Made by a program: the position numbers and the translations under genes
Part shown: in pieces, positions 35,281-48,240 of the stretch
How the letters are laid out: each line of letters begins with the position of its first letter
Numbering within the stretch: the first letter of the stretch is position 1
Notes under the pieces: generated by a model
Told to the model about the DNA's origin: nothing
Database searches by the model: none
Seen by the model: only the letters and a program-made list of their open reading frames with translations
Source of the DNA: Luzula sylvatica
Taxonomy: Eukaryota > Streptophyta > Magnoliopsida > Poales > Juncaceae
Length of the DNA: 64,000 bases
Assembly: GCA_946800325.1 (NCBI GenBank)
Contig: OX326959.1
Location: 26,481,447-26,545,446, forward strand
Direction: 5' to 3'

Positions 35281-37100
35281 ATCTTTTTGATCAAGATCAA
35301 GTGGTCCACATTAAAAGGATGATGTGACCTTTTGTGAGGACTTTAATTTCTCTAAAAAAAAAAAAGAAAAGAAGGGTAAATACCGCATTAACTGAAACCG
35401 GTAAGAAGACCGAAAGGCTAAAAATAAATTATTAATGATATCATTAATTACTAATAATATTAATTGTGACCTTTTGATCAAGATCAAGTGGTCCACATTA
35501 AAAGGATGATGTGACCTTTTGTGAGGACTTTAATTTCTCTAAAAAAAAAAAGTGTAAATATCGCATTAACTGAAACCGGTAAGAAACCAAAAGGCTACAA
35601 ATAAATTATTAATGATATCATTAATTACTAATAATATTAATTGTATATAGTTGATATCTATGATAATGATAAGAAATCAATCATAATTAAAGTGAGAAAT
35701 TCAAATATAAAAAAGTGAAAAAGCAAAGGATGACGTGGAGCAAACATAGAAGAGCAATTTTCTTAACTTTATAAATATCAAAAAATGTAAATTAGAACTA
35801 AAAAGGACCAATATATAAATAAAAAGGACAAAAATATAAATTCAAATGTTTAAAAGAACCGAAATTTAAATTAAGAAGGACCTAAATGTTAAAAAAAAAA
35901 GACCAACGTGTAAACTAAAACTAAAAAGGACCAAAATATAAAAAAAAAGGACCAAAATATAAATTCGGAAATGTGAAAAAGGACCGACATGTAAATAAAA
36001 GAGGATCAAGATGTAAATATGAAGGACCAAAATGTAAGTTTTTAAACTTAAAACGGCCAAAATGTAAATAAAAAGGACCAAAATATAGTTTTTTCAACTA
36101 AAAAGGATCAAAATGTAATTAAGAAAGGACCAAAATGTAAATTAAAATTTTTTGTAAAGGTTGACGTGGAGCAAACATAGAAGAGCAATTTTCTTAACTT
36201 TATAAATATCAAAAAATGTAAATTAGAACTAAAAATGACCAACATATAAATAAAAAGGACAAAATATAAATTCAAATGTTTAAAAGGACCGAAATTTAAA
36301 TTAAAAAGGACCTAAATGTTAAAAAAAAAAAGACCAAAGTGTAAACTAAAACTAAAAAGGACAAAAATATAAATTCGGAAATGTGAAAAAGGACCGACAT
36401 GTAAATAAAAGAGAATCAACATGTAAATATGAAGGACCAAAATGTAAGTTTTTAAACTTAAAAGGGCCAAAATGTAAATAAAAAACACCAAAATATAGTT
36501 TTTTCAACTAAAAAGGATCAAAATGTAATTAAGAAAGGACCAAAATGTAAATTAATTTTTTTTTTTACAAAGAGGCCCCTGGACCCTAATGTAATTCTTT
36601 AAACTTGAAGGACCAAATTGTAAATTAAAAAGGACCAAGATGTGAATAAAAAAGGACCAAAATGTAATTTATTTTTAATAAAAGGACCAAAATATAAAAA
36701 AAAAAAAAAATTCACAAAAAGGTCCCTGGTGACGTGGCCTCATGTGGGAGCTTGAATTTATGCAACTTTATATATAACTCAAAATATAGTTTTTTCAACT
36801 AAAAAGGATCAAAATGTAATTAAGAAAGGACCAAAATGTAAATTAAATTTTTTTTTTACAAAGAGGCCCCTGGACCCTAATTCAATTCTTTAAACTTGAA
36901 GGACCAAATTCTAAATTAAAAAGGACCAAAATGTGAATAAAAAAGGCCCAAAATGTAATTTATTTTTAAAAAAAGGACCAAAATGTAAATTAAAAAGGAC
37001 CAAAATATAAAAAAATATTTTTTTTTCACAAAAAGGTCCCCGGATGACGTGGCCTCATGTGGGAGCTTGAATTTATCCAACTTTATATATAACTTATAAT
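35281..37100. repeat. Composite tandem duplications built on a GGACCAAAATGTAAAT motif
   Basis: Three successive tandem duplications are visible. One is about 183 bp, starting GATCAAGATCAAGTGGTCC (35290 and 35474). One is about 455 bp, starting GACGTGGAGCAAACATAGAAG (35710 and 36162). One is about 300 bp, ending GACGTGGCCTCATGTGGGAGC (36730 and 37045). Within them the short motif AAAAGGACCAAAATGTAAAT recurs dozens of times in degenerate form. The reverse form occurs at 37515-37800. There is no coding capacity. Confidence 0.85.
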
Positions 37101-37424
37101 ATGAAATGACATTCTATAAAATAAATAATAAATGAACTCAATAATTTTTCGCAAAAGTTAATTACATTTCATAAGTTACAAAGATAAAAAAACACAAATT
37201 ATAAATTAATACTCAAAATAATAGTCACACCGAATTATTTATATCCGTGCAATACAACAAAACAATTGCAACATTAAATATGTTCTAATTCTAATTTAAT
37301 AAGAACAACAATCAAATAGTATTATCACACATCAATGAGCATTCGTATATAATTTAAATATTAACGTAATAATCAAGTCACGTCACTAATTTCCACTGTC
37401 CATGACGGGTAATTGTTTAGCCGT

Positions 37425-38097
37425 ATTATATCTTATTATATAAATTAAACAAATTTTTTGTAATTCTAAGCCTCCACGTCATCAAGGATTTTTGTATAAA
37501 AAAATTATTTTTTTAATTTACATTTTGGTCCTTTTTATTTATATTTTGATCCTTTTTAGTTTTAATTTACATTTTTGTCCTTTTTATTTACATTTTGGTC
37601 CTTTTTTATTTACATTTCTGTCTTTTTGTACATTTTGATTTTTTTTCTTATTTTACATTTTGGTCCTTTGGTCATTTTTAGTTTTAATTTACATTTTGGT
37701 CCTTTTTAGTTACATTTTGGTCCTTTTTTATTAATATTTCGGTCATTTTTTACATTTTGATCCTTTTTTCTTATTTTACATTTTGGTCTTTTTTTACATT
37801 TGATTTTTTTTTTCTATTTTACATACATATTAAAATTTGCAAATATGTTCTGATTATATTAATCGATTTTAAAAGTACGTGAACAAATGTTATTTATACA
37901 AATTATATTAGAAAATAATATCCGTGATAGACTAATTTCATGAACTTTATGCATTTATTGACATCATGATATTTGCAAATATGTCATGATTAGATTAATT
38001 TAGTTCAAACGCATGTGCGTTAATTCGCACACGCATTAATTTTATCTAAATAATTATATAAAAAATATCCCGCGCAATTGCTCGGGAATAAAGCTAG
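37425..38097 (+). mobile_element. Helitron-like element
   Basis: The 3' end is a hairpin (CCCGCGCAATTGCTCGGG at 38070-38087) followed by AATAAAG and CTAG at 38094-38097, then T. The last 250 bp match the reverse complement of the element at 50241-50786, including ATCATGACATATTTGCAAAT. The 5' end near 37425 (TCTTATTATATAAATTAAAC) is a guess. It contains TTTACATTTTGGTCC repeats. Confidence 0.5.
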
Positions 38098-38153
38098 TTG
38101 TATCCAAAACAAAACTTTTTTCGGCATTGTGATATATTCGACATCAATGTGAT

Positions 38154-39149
38154 GTGCTTGTTTGTTTCGAGGGATTGTGATATACATGGATTTCACTATC
38201 CATGTATTTGGTAATCCATGTGAGTTGTTTGATTTGTTGTATTTTGAAATTATGTATATCAAATTCCTTGTTTGGTTCTTTGATACAAAATCCAGGATTT
38301 GAATATTTGAATATTATAAAATATTATATTTATATTATTTTATTGTATAATATAATATTGTATTATATTATAATATAATATTATATTATATTACTTCAAT
38401 TCTTATTATATAATATAATATTATATTATAATATTATATCATAAAATAACATTATATAATTTAATATAATATTATATGTATGTCATTTAATTCTTATTAT
38501 ATAATATAATATAATGTAATATTATATTATATTACTTTAATTAATTTATATTATATTATATTACTTTAATTAATTTATATTATATTATATTACTTTATAT
38601 TAAATTATATTGTTTATATTGTTTTATATTATAGTATATATTTTTTATGTTGTTATCTGATGTTATATTATATTATATTATATTATATTGTTTTATATTA
38701 TTTTATATTATATTGGTTTATATTATATTACATTATATTATATTATATTATAATATTTTATATTATATTATATTATGTTATATTATATTATATTATATTA
38801 TAATATATTATATTATGTTATATTGTTTTATATTATATTATAAATTGTTTTAAATTTTATTATATTACATTATAAAATAGTACATAATATATTATTATTG
38901 TTGTTTAATATAATATAATATAATTATAATATAATTAGTGTTCATGAATATAATTTAAAGAAATAATATTATAATCAAATACATGGATAGCTCTATCCAT
39001 GGATTGGTAATACCGATTTTGAAGTGGGAGTACGAAGTACTGGGACAAGAAATATTATCCCATTTAATCTTACAAAACAAAAAGAAATTTTCGGCTTATC
39101 CCGGATATTGAAATTCTATCCCATCTAATCCCTCAAAACAAACAAGCCC
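38154..39149. mobile_element. AT-rich TIR element (MITE-like)
   Basis: Left GTGCTTGTTTGTTTCGAGGG and right, in reverse, GGGCTTGTTTGTTTTGAGGG form inverted ends. A TATTA-type microsatellite fills the centre. No target duplication is resolved because the MULE at 39161 inserted right at its edge. Confidence 0.55.
38330..38880. repeat. Degenerate (TATTA)n microsatellite
   Basis: About 550 bp of TATTATATTA-like sequence with occasional TTGTTT interruptions. It is almost entirely A and T. Confidence 0.93.
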
Positions 39150-39160
39150 ATTTTATCAAA

Positions 39161-42100
39161 AGGACACATGTATAGCTTGTACAAGCAATCTTTATTTTTT
39201 GCTTGTAAGTTTTTTATCTTTAGATATGCATTAAGATCTGTGCAAACTTTTAAAAACAGACGCTCCCATTTCTTCCGTTTAAGATGAAACTACCGTCAGT
39301 CAATACTACTTCTGTTATCTTCTTCGGTAGCTCTGTTTAACGAAGCTTCTCTCTCTCTTCTTGGATGAAGAAGAAGCTCTGAAGGACAATGCAAGTGAGT
39401 AGAAAAATGGAGGCTGACGAAAAGAGCTCCTTTCTGCCTCTATTTGGTTCGCCACGTTTTACGTTTCCAAGGGAGCAACATCATCTCCCTCTCCATCGCG
39501 CACGATCCACACTCTGATTTTTAAGGTATCATTGTTCTTTTGATCTGCGCGTTAGAGTTGAAGGAAGATGGATTGAATTTAGGAAATGCTGATTTGCCTG
39601 ATTTGGTGTAATTTCAGTCCCTGTGCGACTATATTGACCTGATTGGGGTTGATTTGCACTGATTGGGGCGAGTGGTGGTTATTAACTTATTTGTGGTTGA
39701 TTTGGGGCTGCCAAGAGGCAAGACTTTTGTCATTTTAGGGTTATTTGATTCGACTTCATCTCCATTGTGGCTGATTTAGAGTTGCAAGGGAGGGGAGAAT
39801 GTGTGTGTTGGAATTCACATTTGAGATTGTAAAAATCTATATAACGTATATATTATGTGTTGAAATGAAATGATAACAAATATAATTGAATATCATGCCA
39901 TTTATTAGCCCTGTCACTGCTACACTCTCGAGTTCTTGCACTAATCGTTGCTGTCAAGGTTGCATCTAGCTCGTGGAGTAAGGCAGAGGAATTGTTTTAT
40001 AAAGTGGGTGATTTCGGTATTTCAGCCCATGCGGCGCATTGAAAAGGATTGAAGCCGAAAAGGTAGAAGAATTGGTGTCTTTTGCAAAATAGGTGAATGA
40101 GTTAATGCATCGAACGAATTCTATATGATTGAAGCCAAATTTTGTGACTACCAATTGTGGATGGTTTTTATACGAAAGAATTCTACAAGGTTCGAAATGC
40201 ATTGTTTTTTTCTTTTTGAAAATTCAGAATAAAGTGTATTCACATTTCCTGTAATTTGATCCACTTCTCCAATTCAGGTTGGGTTTTTATGAAATTTTAG
40301 AAATTTTGTTGTTTGATGAACATATTTTCAATTTTTTTATTGATATTTATGTCATTTGTTGGACATTTATATAATTTTAAACTTGTAAGTAATTTTGTTG
40401 AAAAGTGGTATCGATACCATTCACACAGAGTAAATTGTAAATTTTAGACTTATTATCATCATTTGATACCATTCACAAAGACAATTAATAAGGGCCTGTT
40501 TGGCGTTGAGGATTTTGGGTGGAGCGGGGTTTTGAGATGCCGCAAAATCATGATTTTTTGTTTGGCGGAGGTTATGAGGCAAGAACTAAATAGTTCCGGA
40601 ATTATCATCTCTATATGTTTCCAGCTAAATCTAATTCTCTCCAAAAGCTGGAACGCCAAAGTGGAGAACTAAAATTAATGCAATAATCTTCTCAAACCTT
40701 TTCTCTTTCCACTCTCCTCTCTCTTTTCCTTCAGCCAGTCCTAATTTGGGTGATTTCTTCAACTCGTTTCGTTGCTATCCAGTCTTCTCTCTATCTCTCT
40801 CCAAAAATGGGTTGTTTTTTTGTTAGCTCGTGCTTCAGGTTAGATTTTTGCAAACCTTCTCTTTTTTGTGTATTAGCTGCTAGTTTATACCAAATTGACC
40901 ATATAGTGTTTAGATTCAAATTTGTTTGATTGTCACTGTGAACCTGTGATATTATCAATTCTGTTGGGAGAGTTAACAATTCAGGATCTTTAGAGTAGCA
41001 ATTCCTTTGGTAGAATGATTAATTGTATGTACATAACAATTATACTCAAAAGGATTTTCAATTTCGTCTAATTGTTGTCTTGGTTGCTTCAATTTTTTTT
41101 AATGCAAATTGACTTTCTTTATAGTATAGTTGTATCATTAGTTACGCAAAGTGATTTTATCTTGTATCAATTATCCACATTTCTTCATTGTTCTATGTAG
41201 ATTAGGTTTCTCAATTAACTTAAAATTGAGGGATGTTGACAGAAAAATCGAGCCTTAATTGAGGATTGTTCAGACTAAATATTAAGGATTTGTGCTTAAT
41301 CGGGTCAATCGATGATTAAAGGCCACTGAGACTAAATGAAGTTTGATGTAATTTGTACAAATTTAGATCGACAATGGATAACTTACAAGATCGGCTAATC
41401 ACTGTAATTATTCAAATAATAGTGGTTATACTTATGAATGTCGTAATGACACTTATTAGTTTGTGAATGATGTAACTACACTAATTAACTTCATTTATTT
41501 GTACTTTTATATTTATGTTGTAATTACTAATACTGATTCGTCTATATTGAAATGTTGTAATTATTCGAAAAATAGTATTATAGTAATTGTATTAAAATAA
41601 TAAAATAATTATTCTAATAATAATATATATTAATAGATAAAAAATAATATTATAATAATATATAAGTACATTTAATATTTTGTATTATTATTATAATATT
41701 ATTTTTTTATAATTATTAATATTATAGTAAAAATAGTAAACTAAATTCCAGAAATTATATAATTACTTATAATTACTTATAAATTACAATAATATAATAA
41801 TATTTTAATGAAATATATATTGAAATAATGATATATTATAATAATATTTTTTTATCACACTATGTTATTATTCTTTATCAATTTTATTGAGATATTATCT
41901 TTACATTTCCAATAACAAAATTCCAGAATTTTATAAACAACCAAACAAAAAATTATATTTTCCAGTATTTTATAATTTGGACAACCAAACAAACTGTGGA
42001 ATTACTAATTCCAGAACTTTTTACTCCTCCACCTTATAATCCAATTCCACTCTACTAATTCCACTTGCCAAACAGCTCCTAAGTTACATATTCAAGAGAA

Positions 42101-43337
42101 AACTTATGAATTCGCCATATCATACTTCCATATAAAACCCTATCTGTTTATATTTAATTCAATCCCAAACACTAATCCTAATAGCAACACTAAACCAAAA
42201 AGCACATCTGGCAATACACTAAAGCATCCTCGTAAGAACCCTCCAATTCCTCCCTTTTGAATTCAACATTTTCAAAATTCTTGGTTCGAGATAACTATGT
42301 CCGGCACGATCTCGCTCAAGGTAGATACAACATCAAGCTCAGAGCTCAGATCTACAAAAAAGAAGTGTTTGATTGATTTTTGGGAATAACGATGAATAGT
42401 TAGTCGTTATTCAATTCGACGTTCACTTAATTGAATATTTCTGGCTAACGAATTTGTTTAGATAGTCAAATTTGTATTTTTCAAGTCGAATCCGTCGCAA
42501 TTCCTTGCAAAAGAAAACATAAATTCTTAAGAAAAAAATATTCAATAGGAAAACAAATAGATACCAGCATTGATAGAAGGAGAAGCATTGCCACCTGATA
42601 CGTGGCATACATGAAATCTCCTTTGGAGGCTAGAGCTTATATTCTGGGGCACGACTCCATTTGTGTACCTATCATAAATGAATAAGAAAAATAATTAAAC
42701 AAGTAAGTAATCTAAATAATCCCAAATTGGAAATAGGGGAAGTAAGGAGAGGAGGAAGCAGTGGGTTTAAATAAAAAAACAAGACATCCTAAACAACAAA
42801 TTGGTCGAACCAGACATTGAATTTGAAGAGACTGATATCACACCCCAATCAGCGCAAATCAGTCCCAATCAGCCCCAATCAGGTCAATATAATACCAGAA
42901 AAAATGATATACCACCCCAATCCGGCCAAATCAGGAATTTCGAATTTTAATTGACCCTCATTTGATTCTAATCTGCAGATCGGAAGAACAACAATACCGT
43001 ATAAATCACAGAATATGAAGTTCCTGCGTAATGGAGAGAGGGAAATGGTGCCAACCTCTTCGAAGCGAGAAAAATGACGAACCAGATAGAGGAAGAGAGG
43101 AACTCCTTTCGTCTGCCTTAGTTTTTTTCTCCGGCCAAGAAGAGGGAGAGAGGGAGAAGTGAGCTTTTCGTTAAACAGAGAATAAGGAGATAACAAAAAT
43201 GATATTGATTGACGGAAGTTTAATTTAAACGGCAACGTGTATTTTTAAAATTTTGCACGGATCTCAATATGAATCTAAGGGTGTACAACTTACAAGCAAA
43301 AATTGAAGATTGCTTGTACAAGCCATATAGGTTCCCT
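39161..43337. mobile_element. MULE-like element with long terminal inverted repeats
   Basis: The ends AGGACACATGTATAGCTTGT and, in reverse, AGGGAACCTATATGGCTTGT continue as inverted repeats for about 190 bp (shared GTACAAGCAATCTT, TTTTTGCTTGTAAG, AACT(A/T)CCGTCA). Further inverted similarity reaches about 39690 and 42840. The flanks share CATTTTATCAAA (39149-39160 and 43338-43349). No transposase is seen. A Harbinger-type MITE is nested at 40492-42079. A small open stretch starting MSGTISLKVDTTSS at 42299 is not recognised. Confidence 0.82.
40492..42079. mobile_element. PIF/Harbinger-type non-autonomous element
   Basis: Starts GGGCCTGTTTGGC and ends GCCAAACAGCTCC, flanked by TAA on both sides (40489-40491 and 42080-42082), the usual 3-bp target of this superfamily. 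1588 bp, AT-rich centre, no transposase. It lies inside the MULE-like element. Confidence 0.78.
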
Positions 43338-43422
43338 CATTTTATCAAATAGTATTATCACACATTGATTTTGGAGGGATACTTTTCGACGTGAAGATGT
43401 GTCAGATTCATTCCTTGCATAT

Positions 43423-44452
43423 TGTAGGGAATTCGTCCCGACCCTGGGCCCGCGCAGCGGATATGAAGGTCCGGTCCGGTTCCCAAAACTCCGAGATCAC
43501 GACATGACTTCGAAAGATACGATGCAATAAGAATGATAGAGTCATACCAGTGCAAAATTGATTGCACTCGAAGGGTTGATTGCTATTCTTCTTTCTCCCG
43601 TCACGTTGGTGACAATTCGTGCGTCCCACACCACGCGTCTTTCACCGCTCGTTGACGATTAACGCTCCTCCGGATCGATCACAATCGAAGAGCTACACGT
43701 GTCGCTCCTCTACGTGTATCCACCTTGAGTCGGAAGACGTCAGTCGCGGGTGAAAACTGCCTAGACGAAGCACCGGCGAACTTGCTCGATTGATTGATTC
43801 TCTATACCGAGAAAAACTCCTTTTTCTCGGTTTCTCTCTCTTCGCACACTTTCTCTATGAAAGGTGGGAGTTTTTCTCGGTTTCTCTCTCTTCGCACACT
43901 TTTTCTATGAAAGCTGGCTCTCAATATTCTGGATAATTCTATTGATTAGAATGAAATTGAACTTCATGAATGAGAGAGAAATATCCTATTTATATCACAT
44001 AGGATTACGATGGGCCAAAATGCATGCATATCCAATATACACCCTTTCACACAGAAAACTGCATTAACCTGTTCAGTATTCTGTCCATACGAAATTGGTA
44101 AATTCTTCTGACAGAAAATCAACCTACACGAAAGTTGCAGATAATCTTATTATCTACACAACCCAATTTGTCATTGACCAATTTGAGTTCGTATGCAAAA
44201 GTTATGACAGTTTTACTAACTGTATGTCATACTGTTGCACCCTTTCGGTATTTCATTGAAACGACACTGATACTTCGTTCATATGAAATATATTTCTACA
44301 TGAAGGTTATAGATAATATTATTATCTATCTAACCCAATTTGTACCATTCAAATTGGAGTTTCCCACTGAAAGTTACGACCACGAATGTACGCTTACATT
44401 CGTTCATCCTTGTGTACACTTTTACGGTTGATCCGAAACTGTATTTTCTTCA
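43423..44452 (-). mobile_element. Solo Copia-type LTR
   Basis: 1030 bp starting TGTAGGG and ending TTTTCTTCA, flanked by the perfect 5-bp duplication CATAT (43418-43422 and 44453-44457). It is clearly related to the LTRs at 354 and 8016. A segment ending GGTTTCTCTCTCTTCGCACAC is tandemly repeated (about 43827 and 43880). A minus-strand TATA box lies near 43990. Confidence 0.95.
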
Positions 44453-44457
44453 CATAT

Positions 44458-45312
44458 ATCCAACATAGTTGAATCTTATGATCGTTTGTTTTCCTCTTTT
44501 ATTGTGGAAGAAATATTCGTCCAAAATTGAAGAAAAGATGTATTGTTTCGGCGTATTGTATTTCCTTAATCAAACAAGACATAAACAAATAATATCCAAC
44601 AGAAATAAAAAATATAGTATGCTCGATATATTAATAGGAAAAAAAATAAGATCAATAAAATAATCTCATTTACCAGAACACTAATTTATTCCAAATCATA
44701 CAAAAGCAATCTGATTTAATATTTCTTTCGATTATCATCACCACATGAATCATCATTTGTATTTTATTTTGTAATATCTTCCATATTTTATTTTGTGGAA
44801 GTCTTCATCTGCATGACAACAACTAAGATACATCAAAACATAAACAAAACGGAAATCAAAGTTAATTTTGATTGAATTGGGTTAAATCAAAATTTTATTA
44901 TTTTGAGATAATTTGGAGCTAATTCTTATAAGTTATACAAATCAAGTAACAATTCAGTTGATGTAATTTGCACAACAAAGAATCATAGTTCAATTTCTCA
45001 AAAATAAAAAGAATCAAATTCAGTTCGGGGCTAATTCGTAAATAGAAATTGATTTAAAAAAAAAAGAAAAATACACAAAAACATCAAAAGCAAGGTCATT
45101 TTGGGGCCAATTTCACATATCAGTCTCTTATTTTTGTTTTGCAATGAGACCAAATTGGTATCGAAGAAGACTTTATAATTTAGCAAAACAAATTATACAT
45201 AAAAAAGGAAAAATTAAAGACATGCAATACTCGATGTAGAAACATGCATACTCAATGTTTCCTCCTTGTCCATTTTAATCTCGTCCATTCTCTTTAAATC
45301 TAGATTTATTAC
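44458..45312. other. No gene recognised
   Basis: AT-rich intergenic DNA between the solo LTR and arm B. No repeat ends or coding similarity were recognised. Confidence 0.5.
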
Positions 45313-45460
45313 CCAAAACCAATGTCATGCTTGAAAGAAAAGATAATAAAAAGAGAAAGATGCATAAAGATGGGTTCCAAATTGATTTTGGACGATGGAA
45401 TCCATTGGTTTTAGGTGAACCCAAAACCAATTGATGGGGAATGTCCTCTTTGCCCTACTC

Positions 45461-45523
45461 TTTAGTAACACATTCGTCCCACCATTACAATGATCATTAT
45501 AGTGGTGGGACGAATGTATTACT

Positions 45524-45525
<2 letters not shown>
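45461..45525. repeat. Hairpin (foldback MITE-like), arm B
   Basis: Inverted repeats TTTAGTAACACATTCGTCCC and, in reverse, TTTAGTAATACATTCGTCCC with a short ATGATCAT centre. It is shorter than the arm A copy because one central repeat unit is absent. Confidence 0.85.

Positions 45526-45526
<1 letters not shown>

Positions 45527-45571
<45 letters not shown>
45527..45571. repeat. (GA)n microsatellite
   Basis: About 44 bp of pure GA next to the hairpin. Arm A has a shorter CT-rich counterpart near 20270-20288. Confidence 0.95.
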
Positions 45572-45575
<4 letters not shown>

Positions 45576-46380
45576 CGAGGATTTTACCGTTTCAGGTTCT
45601 CTCGTCAAGTTTTCTCAATTATGCAGTTCTGATCCTTGTGGTTCTAAGCAGAATAAGATTTGCAGCAATACAAGATGCAGGGAAGTAGGAAATGCTGGAA
45701 TCCCATTATTTACAGCAAACCAAACAAAAATAATTGGTGTATTGTGACAGTGCTATTTACTAACTGCCCTAATTACCTCAGTCCAAATAGTTCCTTATAA
45801 TTTCTGATTTATTACGATCAAGGGCGAAACTAGAGGGGGACCAAGGGGAACCTTGACTCCCCCCATGATTTCTAAATATTCTTATTCTATACCATCAGAA
45901 TATTTTATTTGGCCATTGAAATTTTATTTTAAAGATTGTAGAAACTCAAAAATTGTAAAGAATACAAATGCAAAAAACGAGGCCAACCCAATTTAATTAA
46001 AAAACAACAGGATATTTTCATCCGAATATTATATTTTATCATTCAAATCCTTTTTCTCCAAAACAACAAATGGTTTCTATTTTTTTCCCTTTAAACCACA
46101 AACTTTTTTTTTCCAAAATAATTCAAAATCTTTTTCAAATTACAAACAAATTAAAAAAAATAGAACAAGTAACTTCTTCAAATTTCTTAAGCTTCTCAAG
46201 ATGAATAATTAATTTTATAGTAATTATTTTAAACTTGCAAAACCTAAAAATAAGAAAAAAAGCTAATTGATTAAATAAGAACAATCACTTTGGAATTTCT
46301 ATTTATAAATAATATAATTGTAACGAATGTTAGTTTTTAGTTGAAAACAATTCAAATATTACATTTTTAATATAGATTGA

Positions 46381-46560
46381 TAATTATCTTATGTTGCTCT
46401 TATTTTTACGTCTCATTTTAACTCTCTCGGTTTCGACGGCAACTACGGAACGTGATTTCTCGGCAATGAAAATCGAGAAGACAAGACTCCGTAATAAAAT
46501 GGAGGTTGATTTTTTAACTAACTATTTGATTGTTTGTATTAATTGAAAAGAAAATTGCCG
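46381..46560 (+). pseudogene. hAT transposase C-terminal dimerisation remnant (arm B)
   Basis: Plus-strand reading includes LRLILTLSVSTATTERDF and then SAMKIEKTRLRNKMEVDFL, followed by a stop after CIN. It is closer to the family consensus than the arm A copy. No zinc-finger or catalytic region is attached. Confidence 0.8.
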
Positions 46561-47108
46561 AATTTTTTTAACGGAGAAAATTTACTTTTGCAAAAAAAGA
46601 TGGGTTCCGCTATGTTTAAATTATATTTTATTCTAGATATTTTATTATTTCGAACGCATATATATTTTTGGATTTTACTTGTAATTTAGTATTGTTATGT
46701 ATTTTTTTAAGTACATGTCATATTTTAATTATAATACATAAAAAAGTTTTCTTCCCCTGACCTTGTTGAATCTACTAATCTCTGTTTACTTAAGTCTTGA
46801 GAGTGTGTGAACGGTCAAAATGTCGTGCTTAAAATTCAACTAGTTTGGCAGGTAGCTTCCTTGAAAATCTAATCTAATCGTGGTTTGTTATATCGTCACT
46901 CAGTATGTGTTCAATTTAGCGATTGTCCCTTTCTGTCCATCTTGACCGAAGATTTTTTCGACTTTCAAGGGAACCCTCAAGTCCACCACCAATGAAATGA
47001 ATATCCATGTATTCCACCATCAATTATTTTTCGACTTTGAATCCTCAAGTCCACCACCAAATATCCATCCATGTATTCCAAAAGAAGTCTTGTTTAATTG
47101 ATTATTAG

Positions 47109-47500
47109 GGGAATTCTTCAAAAACACCCTAACTTTTTTTTGGATCTCTCAAGAATTCCCTAACTTTTCAATTTTTTGAAAAAACCCCTATATAGTAAGT
47201 TTAATTCTTGAAAACCTCTTACTAGTGTTATTTTTTCATTTTCCATCCAAATTATTTTTTTTTGGACCAAAATATCCTCATAATTTATTTTATAATTGAA
47301 TATATTCTATAAACTAATAAATAAATAATATTTTACAATATAATATTTCATAATATTATATCATGATATTTATTATATTATTCTATAATTTATTATATGA
47401 GTTTTATATAAAATTATTTAATGTGAAAATAAAAAATGCAATGTGAAATTGTATTTATTTAATAATAATAATACTATATATATATTGAGAGAGAGAGGGA
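47109..47500. other. AT-rich stretch with one MULE-type terminus
   Basis: The first 130 bp (GGGGAATTCTTCAAAAACACCC and later AAAAAACCCCTATATAG) resemble the ends of the MITE at 14702. No matching right end was found. An AT stretch and a short GA run (about 47485-47505) follow. Confidence 0.4.
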
Positions 47501-48240
47501 GAGAGTTGCTAAAATGCTCAAGTGAGCATTGAACCTTTCATGCTCAAGACTTATTTTAGATCGATTTAAGATTAGATCAGGGTGGTTGATGCAATTTTAA
47601 CGGAGGTGCTCTGTTTCATTGTTGTAACCCCTCTTTCTCTTTCACATAACTCCTGATTTAGACCAAAATAAAAACCCTAATTGCAACTCGCCTCCAAAAA
47701 CTCTTTCATTTCGCCTCCCTAATACTCTCGTCTGCCTCTTATAGGATTATGATGGAGATTGCACTTGCTTTTTGCTTTGAAGAATCATTACCGTGAGGCG
47801 TGAGGGGAGATTGCCTCGATATGTGCTGCTACGGTGGGGTGGAACCGTGGAACGAGAACTTTGAATCTGATTGAGTTGTGCTCATACAGTGGGTCGCAAT
47901 CTCGTGAAATTGGACCCGCTCCGGGTTTGAACTCTGTCGCCTCTTCAATTTTAACCTAATACTCATTACACCTCCATCTCCGACCTTGATTCTGACTGCC
48001 ACGTATTAGATCCACATTTCTGACCTCGATCTCAATTCTGACCTGCTACAGTTTTACCGAACAAATTCTGATCTTTGTAGGTTGTTATAAACGATGTTTG
48101 GGCCTTCCACTAGCGTAACTCCGTCAGAACAATCTGATTTCGATGAGGATAACACATTCGTGGTACTAGTTAATGTCTGAAAATTAATTTTCTAATAAAT
48201 GTATTGAAATAAACTTTTTTTGAATCATTCATGATAAATC

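Larger units (their letters stand above)
45313..47108 (-). repeat. Inverted duplication, arm B
   Basis: Reverse-complement counterpart of 18667-20520. Where arm A reaches the receptor kinase promoter, arm B ends at a MULE-type terminus (AGGGGAATTCTTC near 47107). Near 46970-47085 the CCTCAAGTCCACCACCAA segment is duplicated in this arm. Confidence 0.88.

Noticed and set aside
38154..39149. Possible 3-bp target duplication of the AT-rich MITE
   Set aside because: Flanks GAT and ATT do not match, and the right edge is disturbed by the next insertion.
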